Source: BRH-c32 sp041674625 (GTDB lineage: Bacteria; Bacteroidota; Ignavibacteria; Ignavibacteriales; Melioribacteraceae). From it: a stretch of DNA of 64,000 bases. The stretch covers positions 1 to 64,000 of the forward strand of contig JBAYVI010000002.1 of the NCBI GenBank assembly GCA_041674625.1. Direction: 5' to 3'. Under the pieces are notes generated by a model that was not told where the DNA came from, did no database searches, and saw only the letters and a list, made by a program, of their open reading frames with translations. Below are positions 28,839 through 37,698 of this stretch, one piece after another. A program made the position numbers and the translations under genes. How positions within the stretch are numbered: the stretch's first letter is position 1; each line of letters begins with the position of its first letter.

Positions 28839-30242
28839 TTATACCGTAAGTATTCCGAGTTTTCTTTCTTCTTTCCATTTGCCTCGTGTAAAATCAGGGA
28901 ACTTAACTGAATTGTTTCCAAGCTCCAATGACTTCACCGAAAGTGGAGTAACCGCCGACCAAGCAGCCCCATCATAAATATCCATATCGAGCGGAACGCC
29001 TTGATTTAAGCAATCGATCAAGCGATATATCATCACGAAATCCATTCCGCCATGTCCACCATATTTCTCAATTTCAGTTTTGAGTTTCGCCCAAATCGGG
29101 TGATTATATTTATCTCGGTATTCTTTATATTCCGGTTGTTTCAGGTATTGATGTCCGTTCGGCTCAATAGATAAACGGCTTGGATAGCCGACATGAAACG
29201 CCTTAGTTCCCGCAAGCGAATTGATTCGGTTATATGGACGTGGAGTAACAACATCATGCTCCACAACGATTACTCTTCCCTTATTAGTTTTCACCAATGA
29301 GTAATTCATATCGCCATGACGGAATTTTGTTTTTTTGTAATAAGGATTATTTGGGTCAACAGTCTTAGCATATTCGGTCATGCCCGCTTGAAGAGTGCTC
29401 ATCGAAACGAGATGATCAAACTTATCACCTCGATTAATATCCATATATTGCGCCACCGGACCTAAGCCATGAGTGGGATAAAGATTACCGTCAGTCGATT
29501 CGTGATGCTTAATTCGCCAGAAGTCATAATAATAAGACTCGCTGAAATTGAGTTCACGCAAGTCGTGAATATACGCCGCTTCGCCATAAGTGAGTTCGCC
29601 GAAGACACCATTTTTAACCATGTTCAATAACCAAAGTTCTTCATCGCCATAACAAACATTTTCCATCATCATACAATTTTTTTGCGTCTGCTCGGCGGTA
29701 TCGACTAATAGCCATGCCTCTTCGAGCGTAAGTGCAATAGGCACTTCGCACGCTACATGTTTGCCGTTCTTCATCGAGAATACTGACATCGGTGTGTGGT
29801 CTTCCCAAGGAGTGCAGATAATTACGAGATCAATATCATCTCTCTTAACCATCTCTTTCCACGAATCTTTTTTGCCGAAATATAGATCGGGCTTTTGACC
29901 ATTTGTTGTTTTGTTTAATGCAGCAACTGCTTCATCTACTTTTGATTTTTGAATGTCGCAGATAGCCGTAATTATTGCTTTATCCGGAGCGAGAGCATTA
30001 ACGAGTTCGATCATTCCCGAACCGCGATTGCCGAGACCGATCATTGCCACTCGTACTTGTTTAATCGGATCAGATTTTAGACCAATAACTGATTTGCCTT
30101 TTGCGGCAGGTGTGAGGGCTAGTTCTTCGATAATATCATTGATTTCATTTTTGCTTTTTGCGGGTGTAATAGAATTAAGACCAAAGAAAGCGGATGTGAA
30201 AGCAGAAAGTTTAAGAAAATTTCGGCGTGAAAAATTGCTCAT
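28839..30242 (-). CDS. Gfo/Idh/MocA oxidoreductase, GH109-like, Tat-exported
   Basis: NAD-dependent sugar enzyme; the closest pattern is GH109 alpha-N-acetylgalactosaminidase. It has 467 residues from ATG 30242, which has GAGGAG before it; the upstream extension of the frame lacks a plausible signal. The N-terminus SRRNFLKLSAFTSAFFGL is a twin-arginine signal. The Rossmann motif RVAMIGLGNRGSGM, then VIICTPWEDHTPM, HVACEVPIALTLEEAW, CMMMENVCYG and GNLYPTHGLGPVAQYMDI follow, the last two typical of GH109-type proteins in Bacteroidota. A periplasmic location with bound cofactor is expected. The real substrate is not determinable. It has its own terminator and no co-directional partner. Confidence 0.86.
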   Translation of the reverse strand: MSNFSRRNFLKLSAFTSAFFGLNSITPAKSKNEINDIIEELALTPAAKGKSVIGLKSDPIKQVRVAMIGLGNRGSGMIELVNALAPDKAIITAICDIQKSKVDEAVAALNKTTNGQKPDLYFGKKDSWKEMVKRDDIDLVIICTPWEDHTPMSVFSMKNGKHVACEVPIALTLEEAWLLVDTAEQTQKNCMMMENVCYGDEELWLLNMVKNGVFGELTYGEAAYIHDLRELNFSESYYYDFWRIKHHESTDGNLYPTHGLGPVAQYMDINRGDKFDHLVSMSTLQAGMTEYAKTVDPNNPYYKKTKFRHGDMNYSLVKTNKGRVIVVEHDVVTPRPYNRINSLAGTKAFHVGYPSRLSIEPNGHQYLKQPEYKEYRDKYNHPIWAKLKTEIEKYGGHGGMDFVMIYRLIDCLNQGVPLDMDIYDGAAWSAVTPLSVKSLELGNNSVKFPDFTRGKWKEERKLGILTV

Positions 30243-30468
30243 TGAAACTCCTCGGGTTTTGAATATGAAACTTATAAAAAATGGAGTATTGATACAAACA
30301 GGAAATCTGTGACAATAGAATCGATGTGAATAGTTCTTGCTCCAATTTTGGTAGATTATTTTTTCGAGAAAGTGAAAACCCTGTCTACAATCCATATAAA
30401 ATAATTTATTGAGGTATTTGTATTTATTGCGATAATAATTATATTTACAGACTAATATAGAAACAACT

Positions 30469-30555
30469 GGAGAGTTGGCAGAGTGGTTGAATGCGGCGGT
30501 CTTGAAAACCGTTAAGGATGCAAGTCCTTCCGGGGTTCGAATCCCTGACTCTCCG
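30469..30555 (+). tRNA. tRNA-Ser(UGA)
   Basis: An 87-nt tRNA with acceptor GGAGAGT pairing ACTCTCC, a class II long variable arm, anticodon loop CTTGAAA (anticodon TGA at 30503-30505), and T-loop GGTTCGAATCC. The discriminator is G; CCA is not encoded. The 3' end borders the accessory region that follows, so it may have served as an integration site. Confidence 0.96.
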
Positions 30556-30568
30556 CCCTAATAAATAG

Positions 30569-30615
30569 AACCTCGATTATAGCGATTAAACGCTGTTTTC
30601 GAGGTTTTTGTTTTT
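30569..30615 (+). terminator. Terminator after tRNA-Ser
   Basis: Outer stem AACCTCGA / TCGAGGTT (30569-30576 with 30599-30606) and an inner stem AGCG / CGCT, followed by a T-rich run interrupted by one G (to 30615). Confidence 0.8.
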
Positions 30616-30793
30616 AAATGGGGTCTGTATAGACGGCTTATTTAGCTCTTTTCTGCCTGCGTGGGCACAAAATGGGCACAACAATTTTTCACTGATTTCT
30701 ATTTTTCACGGGATTGTGTAGTTTCAACCACCAAATTAAAATTGATAGTATTCAAAACAATTTCAAAGAAATCTTTTTCAATAGAATTGAATT

Positions 30794-31120
30794 TTATGAT
30801 TGTCTCACATAAATATTCCCAAATTCTTTATACATGGTAGGTTCTATCATCATATAAGATTTTTCAATAGCATTGTTGATAAATATCTCAGCATTAATTT
30901 TGATTTTACCTTCATGGATGTACAATACTAATTTCTGTTGTTCCATTTCCAAAATTGGAAATTCTGCTAGTAGTTTCTTTTTTATGTTTTGAATAATATC
31001 GATTGCCGATTTTCTTTCAATTTCTATGGTATTAGATACTTGCTCTTGTCCCACAACAATTGTTGCAAAAAGCATAAATACAAATACTAGCAGTACATTA
31101 TTAGTTGCTTTTGAGTGCAT
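30794..31120 (-). CDS. Hypothetical exported protein
   Basis: An unrecognised protein of 108 residues. A signal peptide is visible (VLLVFVFMLFATIVVGQ), followed by a mixed alpha/beta mature part (SAIDIIQNIKKKLLAEFPIL ... IEPTMYKEFGNIYVRQS). It overlaps the 3' end of a truncated NTF2/lumazine-binding-like relic by 34 bp and lies in a region of decayed genes, so it may itself be an exposed fragment. No function can be assigned. Confidence 0.5.
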   Translation of the reverse strand: MHSKATNNVLLVFVFMLFATIVVGQEQVSNTIEIERKSAIDIIQNIKKKLLAEFPILEMEQQKLVLYIHEGKIKINAEIFINNAIEKSYMMIEPTMYKEFGNIYVRQS

Positions 31121-31323
31121 TTCACTCTTCCCCTTTTTACTAAATCTTTATGAAGAGCTTTTTCCATTCTAGCTGCATCGGTGCTATACAATACTTCAAT
31201 ATAATTTGCAATAGTTTCTATGATTGAAAGTGAATCATGCTGTGTTTGAGCTTTTTGAACAGACTGTAATAAACAAACACACAAAGCAACAAAAAGTAAT
31301 TTTTTCGTTAATGTTCCTATCAA
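31087..31323 (-). pseudogene. Truncated NTF2-like / lumazine-binding-like protein (copy A)
   Basis: The 78-codon frame has a signal peptide (LTKKLLFVALCVCLLQSVQ) and then HDSLSIIETIANYIEVLYST and RMEKALHKDLVKRGRV, the usual opening of Lumazine_bd_2 / NTF2-like secreted proteins of about 150 residues. After GRV the family pattern is lost and the frame ends, so roughly the last two thirds are missing. A related but differently broken copy lies at 33645-33793; about two thirds of the shared residues match. Confidence 0.6.
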
Positions 31324-31416
31324 ATATTATTAGATATGCATATTATTTATAATAGTATATACACCAGATAATTATATATGTATATGACTCCGAAATAGAG
31401 TGCTTAGTTTTAATAA

Positions 31417-33621
31417 TTAACGTAAGATTCTAATTCCTATACTTGATTGATTCTCTCCGCTTAAGAAAACTTTATGAATTGCTTTTTGAAAATCTTTTTC
31501 TTCTGCCTTGTATATATCAACAAACTTTTGAGGATTTATATCGAATAATGGGAAGCAACTACTTTGTATCTGAACCATTAATTTGTGACCACTCTTAAAA
31601 GTGTGGTAAATATCGTTGAGCTTAAATTTTACTTTTGTCACTTTCCCTGGTACAAAGGGTTCTGGTTTTTCAAAACTGTTTCTAAACTTTCCTCTCATTA
31701 CACCAAGACGCACAAGAGACTGATATTCTCCCATATGAGTTTTATCTGAAATACCATCGAAGTCATGTTCGTTTTCGGGGTAAACATCAATCACTTTTAC
31801 AAACCAATCAGCATCTGTTCCCGTTGTTGATACAAATAATTCAACTTCAATTTCTCCAACAATGGTGAGGTCCTTTCTTAATTTTTGAGTTTCATAGTAC
31901 AAAACATCCGGTCTGCTGGAAGCAAATCTCTGATCTGTAATCATAAAATCAGAGTTCCAGCTGTTTTCAATCTTGTAGCTGTGAGGAACCGGCTTTTTAG
32001 GGTCGCTAGCAAATTCATCAAATCTTTTTTGGGTTACTTGAGGAGTTTCATCAAGAGAAGAATTGGAGCTAATGTAAAATGTTTTTAGGAAGGTATTTTT
32101 AGGAGGCCAAGAAGAAAGAGAATCCCATTTGCATAATCCTGTATTGTAGACTAATGCTTCCGGAAAATTGATTTTACCTTTTCCTTTCAAATGGCATTCA
32201 AAAAATGGGAGCTCAATATTTTTTTGGTAAAAGTCCGAAGCACGAGAACTATTTACAAGTAGTTCACCTAAGCGACTTCCATCTTTTCTTGTCCAACCGC
32301 CATGAAACCAGGGACCTATTACAATACTGTTAACTATTCCAGGATTTTTTTCTTCGATGCTTTTATATACATTCAGTGGTCCATATAGGTCCTCGGCATC
32401 GTACCAACCGCCAACATTTAGAACTGCAGTTTTTATATTATTGAAATGAGGTAATATGTTTCTATCTTTCCAAAAAGTATCATAAGTGCCATGTTTCATC
32501 ATTTCATTCCAGAATGGTAGATTCCCTTTGAAATATTTTTCATTCCAATTTTTAAGTGGTCCGGTTTGTAAGAAAAAGGAATACAAATCTGGTGAAGGAT
32601 ATTCTAAAACGCTTGTTGTTTCATCCGTTGTTGGGTTTATCCTTTTGGCTCCATTTGTTCTAAAAAAATTTACCGACTCCAATAAGTAAAATGCACCATT
32701 ACGATGGAAATCATCTCCAATAAATATATCTGCCGGAGGAGCTTGAGGACATATTGCAACCAATGCGGGATGATTTGAAAGAGCTCCCATTAAAGAATAA
32801 AATGCAGGATATGAGAAGCCATACATACCAACTTTACCATTATTATTAGGAATATTTTTCAACAACCAATCAATAGTATCGTATGTATCGATGCTTTCAT
32901 CTATATCAAAATTATTTTTGTTCAGCAATAATGGGCGCATATCAACAAATTCTCCTTCGGACATGAATTTTCCACGGACATCCTGGTAGGCAAAAATAAA
33001 TCCGCTTTCTGCAAAACCTAAATATGTACCCATCCAGAATTTGTATTCATTTTCTCCATAAGGAGCTATACCATAAGGGGTACGCCTTATTAAAAAGGGA
33101 TATGATTTTGATTGATCAACCGGAATATAAACAATTGTTTTTAACTTCACTCCGTCGCGCATCGGAATATCAAATTCACGCTTTGTATAATTTGCCAAAT
33201 TAAATGAGAGATGCAGAGATTTTTGATTTTTTGGATTGAGTTCGTAATTTTTTTTATAAGCTTGGCTTGCATTTTCTCGTTGTCCTGCAATCATATAAGC
33301 TTCGCCCATACTATCCCAGCAGTTAGATTTATTAGGAAAAGATTCAATATTTAGTTTGAAGATTTCGATAGCTTCGGAATATCTTTTTGCATTAAGAAGT
33401 TGGTAGCCAAGATTATTAAGTTCATTTTCCGTGAGATCATATGAAGTTGAATCTGTATTTTTTATTAGTCGGTACTGACTGACGGCAGCGCTTATTCCCT
33501 TACTATTGATGGTTTCAATAAGTACTGAAGAGATTTTTATTTTCTGTTTATCCTGAGAATGAATAGATGAGGCTAGGAATAACATTACAAATAGGGACAA
33601 TATTTTTACGAGTTTTTTCAT
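31417..33621 (-). CDS. CocE/NonD-family (S15) hydrolase with N-terminal TPR region, exported
   Basis: Serine alpha/beta-hydrolase, likely a peptidase or acyl/ester hydrolase, of 734 residues. A signal peptide (1-22) is followed by TPR-like repeats (about 60-150: NNLGYQLLNAKRYSEAIEIF; CWDSMGEAYMIAGQRENASQ). The S15/CocE catalytic domain follows: FDIPMRDGVKLKTIVYIP, AYQDVRGKFMSEGEF, and the nucleophile in VGMYGFSYPAFYS. The C-terminal jelly-roll domain has VELFVSTTGTDADWFVKVID and GHKLMVQIQSSCFPLFD. The gene looks intact although broken genes lie on both sides. Substrate unknown. Confidence 0.88.
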   Translation of the reverse strand: MKKLVKILSLFVMLFLASSIHSQDKQKIKISSVLIETINSKGISAAVSQYRLIKNTDSTSYDLTENELNNLGYQLLNAKRYSEAIEIFKLNIESFPNKSNCWDSMGEAYMIAGQRENASQAYKKNYELNPKNQKSLHLSFNLANYTKREFDIPMRDGVKLKTIVYIPVDQSKSYPFLIRRTPYGIAPYGENEYKFWMGTYLGFAESGFIFAYQDVRGKFMSEGEFVDMRPLLLNKNNFDIDESIDTYDTIDWLLKNIPNNNGKVGMYGFSYPAFYSLMGALSNHPALVAICPQAPPADIFIGDDFHRNGAFYLLESVNFFRTNGAKRINPTTDETTSVLEYPSPDLYSFFLQTGPLKNWNEKYFKGNLPFWNEMMKHGTYDTFWKDRNILPHFNNIKTAVLNVGGWYDAEDLYGPLNVYKSIEEKNPGIVNSIVIGPWFHGGWTRKDGSRLGELLVNSSRASDFYQKNIELPFFECHLKGKGKINFPEALVYNTGLCKWDSLSSWPPKNTFLKTFYISSNSSLDETPQVTQKRFDEFASDPKKPVPHSYKIENSWNSDFMITDQRFASSRPDVLYYETQKLRKDLTIVGEIEVELFVSTTGTDADWFVKVIDVYPENEHDFDGISDKTHMGEYQSLVRLGVMRGKFRNSFEKPEPFVPGKVTKVKFKLNDIYHTFKSGHKLMVQIQSSCFPLFDINPQKFVDIYKAEEKDFQKAIHKVFLSGENQSSIGIRILR

Positions 33622-33644
33622 TTTAAGTATATATAGGTTATAAA

Positions 33645-33793
33645 TTATTTTTCCGTTGCTTTATAATTCGGCTCCCAAACTGCATTCAATATTTTCCATT
33701 CTATCTGCATCGGCGCTATACCATCCTTCAATATAATTTGCAATAGTTTCTTTGGTTGAAAGTGAATCTTGCTTTGTTTGAGATTTTGTGACC
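33645..33793 (-). pseudogene. NTF2-like / lumazine-binding-like relic (copy B), internal deletion
   Basis: One frame gives KSQTKQDSLSTKETIANYIE and then GWYSADADRMEN, matching the N-terminal part of copy A (31087-31323). Immediately after, a second frame gives WKILNAVWEPNYKATEK followed by a stop at 33645-33647, the typical C-terminus of this family. The middle of the gene (roughly 80-90 codons) is absent, and there is no start codon or signal peptide. A clear dead copy. Confidence 0.65.
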
Positions 33794-33799
33794 GATTTG

Positions 33800-34482
33800 T
33801 TATTGAATTAATTCAATCTTATGATCGACACCAACAGTGAAGAATTTCTTTTCAGTTTCTGCATAAAGACGATTATTTGTTGTTAAAGATTGAGAATGAA
33901 AGATAAAATTCTCGGGTGTTATTTTAACACGGCCAAAGTGATAAAGTCTATTACTGTTGTTTAATTTGCTAACATAATGGCCAACATATTTTTCTAGAAT
34001 AGTGTTGGCAATATTTACTTTTGGTTTACTTTCATTGAACTTATAGTCTGGTTCAACTTCTTCATCATGTTTTACATTAAATAGAATATGATTTACATCT
34101 CCATCAACATACACTTGAGATGGATCTCTGTTTGTTATAAAGATAGTAGTAATATTTTGTTCGGGGAAAAAAGTTTTGCAATTGCAAATCCTGTGAACTG
34201 TTTTGCAATAGAAGCATAGTCGCATATTGTTGATGTTGTAAAAGGAATATTGTTTTCTATATCTGCAAAACCGAATCCCTTTTTATAAACGACATTTCCA
34301 TTTGCAATTATTGCAACAGCAAGTCCTCCGGCAATGTTAGGGTTATTCAAACTAGTATAAATGCTGTCAATCTTTTATATTTTTTGGTTATCAATTTTCA
34401 ACGATTGACAGAAAATGTTTTGGACAGTGAATAAACCGATAATAAACGCTAGTAAATATTTTCTTTTTATAATTACTACCAT
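33800..34482 (-). pseudogene. Serine hydrolase (beta-lactamase/CubicO family), broken
   Basis: The frame starts at ATG 34482 with a signal peptide (YLLAFIIGLFTVQNIFCQS) and meets an in-frame TAA about 36 codons in. It then continues as NNPNIAGGLAVAIIANGNVV and YASIAKQFTGFAIAKLF, carrying the SxxK motif. The frame then shifts to FPEQNITTIFITNRDPSQV, the usual end of the beta-lactamase domain, and runs to IELIQ at 33800. About 250 internal codons expected for this family, including the YxN region, are missing. Stop, deletion and frameshift together make it non-functional. Confidence 0.75.
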
Positions 34483-34552
34483 GTAAAAATATTTTTCTCT
34501 TTTCATTAATTGATCTCACAATGTGATTATTCATGTGTTTACAACAATTAGT

Positions 34553-34905
34553 TCAATTTTTAATACAACGAATCGAAGCAGCATCATCCGGATGAAAATT
34601 ACCAATTGTCATTTTAGATTCTGTACTTCTTAGTAATATTACCGTTACTTCATATTGTGAAAGATCTCCTGTTGAAGATGAAAAGGATATGTTCTCTTTA
34701 ATCCATTGAAACACATTGGTAAAATCGTACATTCCTGCAGGTAAGGCACTAAATCCACTTTCGTTAGTAGCGCCGGTAATGGAGCCGAAGTTGTAAGTAT
34801 TGGAACTGTTGCTAGCGTAGGTATATCAGCAATACTCCCTTTGCATGAAACAGAACAAATTGAAAAAGCTATTTTTGCAATACTTATAAGATTCTTAGAA
34901 TGCAT
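34553..34905 (-). pseudogene. FISUMP-domain lipoprotein relic, frameshift and deletion
   Basis: The N-terminus MHSKNLISIAKIAFSICSVS reads into a Cys-containing lipobox-like end. The frame then changes, and the other frame gives YTYASNSSNTYNFGSITGAT, NESGFSALPAGMYDF and, at the end, GNFHPDDAASIRCIKN, the characteristic C-terminal third of FISUMP (Fibrobacter succinogenes paralogous) domains. The central part is missing. An intact FISUMP gene lies 25 bp upstream on the same strand, so this was once a tandem paralogue. Confidence 0.68.
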
Positions 34906-34929
34906 ATAAACTCCATTGATTAACAATAT

Positions 34930-35601
34930 TTATGGATTCTTTACATACCTAACCGCAAACGCTATTCCGGAAGTTTTATCTATTGGACTTACTTCCGAAA
35001 TTACATTTACGCTATTATGATATATATAAACACAAAATGGATCTTTAGCACTATTTGCTGTCCCCCAATAAGAACCATGTTTGCCAAGATCATAATAAAT
35101 TCCATCCGGGCCTCTAAATCCGCTGCCCACTGCTGTTAATCCGGACGAATTTGTTGCGCCAGTGTTTGGGCTATTCCATCTTATAGTTCCGGTTTCTTTT
35201 AGGTTTCCACCTGCAGCACCAGAACCCCCTTGTGCATTAATTAATTCTTCCCATTCTTCTTTTGACGGTAAATGCCAACCATCCGGGGTTGCTTCTACAG
35301 CCGCATTCCATGTGTATAATCTTCCATATGCTGTCGAATTACTTGTATTGTTTTCGTAAACATAAATGCCCTGCAACGTTTGCCCAGTTTGAGATTTTTG
35401 AGCTTTGAAATTTTCTATCATCCAATACTTATTGCCTATTTTTTTTGCCTGATATGTATTTCCATCTATATCAGTAAATGTAATGTTTGGTTCTGCATTT
35501 GGTGTTACAATTTCGTTATCGGTTGTTTTGCTATTGCACGCCCAGATACTGAATGCAATGAGAAACACCAACAGTATCAATAATATTTTTTCGATTCTCA
35601 T
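34930..35601 (-). CDS. FISUMP-domain lipoprotein
   Basis: Surface lipoprotein of unknown function with 223 residues from ATG 35601. The signal peptide ends at the lipobox FSIWAC. The FISUMP domain is complete: FTDIDGNTYQAKKIGNKYWM, IENFKAQ, YGRLYTWNAAVE, GWHLPSKEEWEELINAQGG, GATNSSGLTAVGSGFR, SYWGTANSAKD and GIAFAVRYVKNP. These domains form a C-type-lectin-like fold in which the GWHLPS...W segment is the marker. It lies in a minus-strand run of lipoproteins with the PD40 genes upstream and a decayed paralogue downstream. Confidence 0.85.
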   Translation of the reverse strand: MRIEKILLILLVFLIAFSIWACNSKTTDNEIVTPNAEPNITFTDIDGNTYQAKKIGNKYWMIENFKAQKSQTGQTLQGIYVYENNTSNSTAYGRLYTWNAAVEATPDGWHLPSKEEWEELINAQGGSGAAGGNLKETGTIRWNSPNTGATNSSGLTAVGSGFRGPDGIYYDLGKHGSYWGTANSAKDPFCVYIYHNSVNVISEVSPIDKTSGIAFAVRYVKNP

Positions 35602-35670
35602 TTTTGTCTCTATTTTTTTAAACACTGTTCTCATATTCTTTTAATCTCTTGTATAAATGAGTTCGTGAGA

Positions 35671-36612
35671 TCAATTATTTTTCAATACTTCTATTGAACT
35701 TGCATCAACCCAGTATGGAGTATAGCCATTATCTCCTTGTTTTAGCGATGTAAAAAAGAAATATCTTCCATCGGGAGTAATTAACGGGCAGCAATCTTCA
35801 TTACCGGTATTAATTTTTGCCGAAAGATTAATTGGCGTATTCCATTTTTCATCGGCACCTCTATAGCTGATGTACATATCAGACATTCCAAATCCCCCCC
35901 CTTTGTTCGATTCGAAAATCATAAACCTTTCATCCGGATCTACATATCCAACTACTTCTCCAATATTTTCTAAGCTTAATGGTGATGCAAGCTTTTCTGG
36001 CTGAATGTATTGCCCGTTAACAAATTTAGAGATATAAATATCCGCGGTAGGCCAATTATAACCGCTCCCTTGTAACATCGCAAAATAGATATTCTTATTT
36101 TTTGAGATATGAAATGAGGTTACTATTCCAGAATTTTGAGGTAGGGGAATATTCAGCGCAGCCGGTTCGCTCCATCCTGTGGAGATTCTAGTAACTTTGA
36201 AAATAAATTTACCAGGTCTTCTCGAATAGAAATATAAAGTATCTTTACTCTGCAAAAATTTTGCGTCGCTATCGTAATTGGTTGTTGAAAATGGAGCTTT
36301 CTGTGGAGCTGACCATTGCCCGTTAATTATTTTTGTGTACCAAATTTCATGAACTTCGCTACTTCTAATATATTTTGTAAAATACATCTCGTTGCCATCG
36401 GGTGAAAATGTTGGAGAACTGCGCCACCACCAGCCTCCATTTGCTAAATAGGAATTACTAGGTGCAAACTTAACAGGGTTATTACCTGGCGGAGTTTGAC
36501 CTAAATATTGACCGCTAATTTCTGTTGGATTTGTAATAGGTTCTGAAGTAGATTCTTTTTTACAAGTGAAACATATAAATAGTATAAGAATCATTACTAA
36601 GCTGGTTTTCAT
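35671..36612 (-). CDS. PD40 (TolB-like) beta-propeller lipoprotein
   Basis: It has 313 residues from ATG 36612, with a short signal peptide and lipobox-type end (FICFTCKKES). Propeller blades carry the PD40 pattern (SPTFSPDGNEMYFTKYI; GYVDPDERFMIFESNKGG; LITPDGRYFFFTSLKQGD). Such propellers occur in TolB-like and OmpA-associated envelope proteins and mediate protein interactions. It follows a second PD40 lipoprotein gene by 25 bp, and the two open similarly after the Cys (KKESTSEP versus QKETASEP), which suggests duplication. Function unknown. Confidence 0.83.
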   Translation of the reverse strand: MKTSLVMILILFICFTCKKESTSEPITNPTEISGQYLGQTPPGNNPVKFAPSNSYLANGGWWWRSSPTFSPDGNEMYFTKYIRSSEVHEIWYTKIINGQWSAPQKAPFSTTNYDSDAKFLQSKDTLYFYSRRPGKFIFKVTRISTGWSEPAALNIPLPQNSGIVTSFHISKNKNIYFAMLQGSGYNWPTADIYISKFVNGQYIQPEKLASPLSLENIGEVVGYVDPDERFMIFESNKGGGFGMSDMYISYRGADEKWNTPINLSAKINTGNEDCCPLITPDGRYFFFTSLKQGDNGYTPYWVDASSIEVLKNN

Positions 36613-36637
36613 TTTGTCACCAATCATTTTTTATTCC

Positions 36638-37585
36638 TCAATTATTTTTAGGCTTCCATGATGGGAATGCCGAAGTTGAATTACCTGATGAAAAAGTTAA
36701 TCTCTTCTGTCCGCTTCCATCTGCGTTCATAATGTAAATTTCAGTATGGCGTTCAGCGGATAATTCAGAATCATAAACTATTCTTAAACCATCTGGAGAC
36801 CATCGAGGCGCAGTATCTATTGCATTATTATTTGTCAACTCTATATCATTTGTTCCATCAGAATTCATAACATATATTTCAAATGTATTATATTCCCCTG
36901 TATTATAAGCAGAATAAAGAATTTTGCTTCCATTAGCTGAGAATTCAGGACCTTGTTCGTTCTTTTGAGTGCTTGTTATTTTTTGCTGATTACTTCCATC
37001 CGTATTAATTGTATAAATTTCGTAATTGCCGGTTTTATTCGAAACGTAGATTAATTTATTTCCATCGGGGGACCATTTAGATTGGTATCCTTCCATTATA
37101 AATTTTGGATTACTTCCGTCGGAATTCATTATCCAAATATCTGTTCGGTAATTTTCGCTGGGATATTGCCGGGTAAAAGTTATTCTTGTTCCATCCGGAG
37201 ACCAGTGAGGAAACATATCGTAAACATTAGCAGATGTTGTTAATCTAGACAATCCGCTCCCATCAGAGTTGAAAGAATAAATAGAAATTGTTGATTGATT
37301 TAACCAACCCCAGGTTGCAATTTTCTTTCCATCGGCCGACCAGTTTGGCATATTTAATCCAACACCATTGGCAGACATGAGTAATGTGTTTTCATTACCA
37401 TCAGAATTTACTGTGTATATTTTGAACATATGCGAACCATCAGCCGGCATGAAAGTAAAAGCAATGTCACCCGGAATTATTGCAACGGGCAATGGAGTAG
37501 GTTCGCTGGCTGTTTCTTTTTGACACGATACATTTACAGCAATAGTTATTGCCAATATTATTACGGTTACTATTCTAAGTTTCAT
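36638..37585 (-). CDS. TolB-like PD40 beta-propeller lipoprotein
   Basis: It has 315 residues from ATG 37585 with lipobox end VNVSC. Six or so blades are built from the strict repeat pattern W-S-DGxxI (PNWSADGKKIATWGW; PHWSPDGTRITFTRQY; SKWSPDGNKLIYVSNKTG; PRWSPDGLRIVYDSEL), with the connecting motif MNSDGSN or MNADGSG, as in TolB. Unlike TolB it is lipidated and has no N-terminal TolB domain. It pairs with the PD40 gene downstream (25 bp). An interaction role in the envelope is inferred. Confidence 0.86.
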   Translation of the reverse strand: MKLRIVTVIILAITIAVNVSCQKETASEPTPLPVAIIPGDIAFTFMPADGSHMFKIYTVNSDGNENTLLMSANGVGLNMPNWSADGKKIATWGWLNQSTISIYSFNSDGSGLSRLTTSANVYDMFPHWSPDGTRITFTRQYPSENYRTDIWIMNSDGSNPKFIMEGYQSKWSPDGNKLIYVSNKTGNYEIYTINTDGSNQQKITSTQKNEQGPEFSANGSKILYSAYNTGEYNTFEIYVMNSDGTNDIELTNNNAIDTAPRWSPDGLRIVYDSELSAERHTEIYIMNADGSGQKRLTFSSGNSTSAFPSWKPKNN

Positions 37586-37698
37586 AGATAACACCTTTTG
37601 GTTATGGATATTTGACGCTAAACTAAATGATTGGTTAAGCACTTTAAAAGGCTTCTTCGTAGGTGGTTAAAATTGAGCGTGAAGTGAGTAAAATAAAA

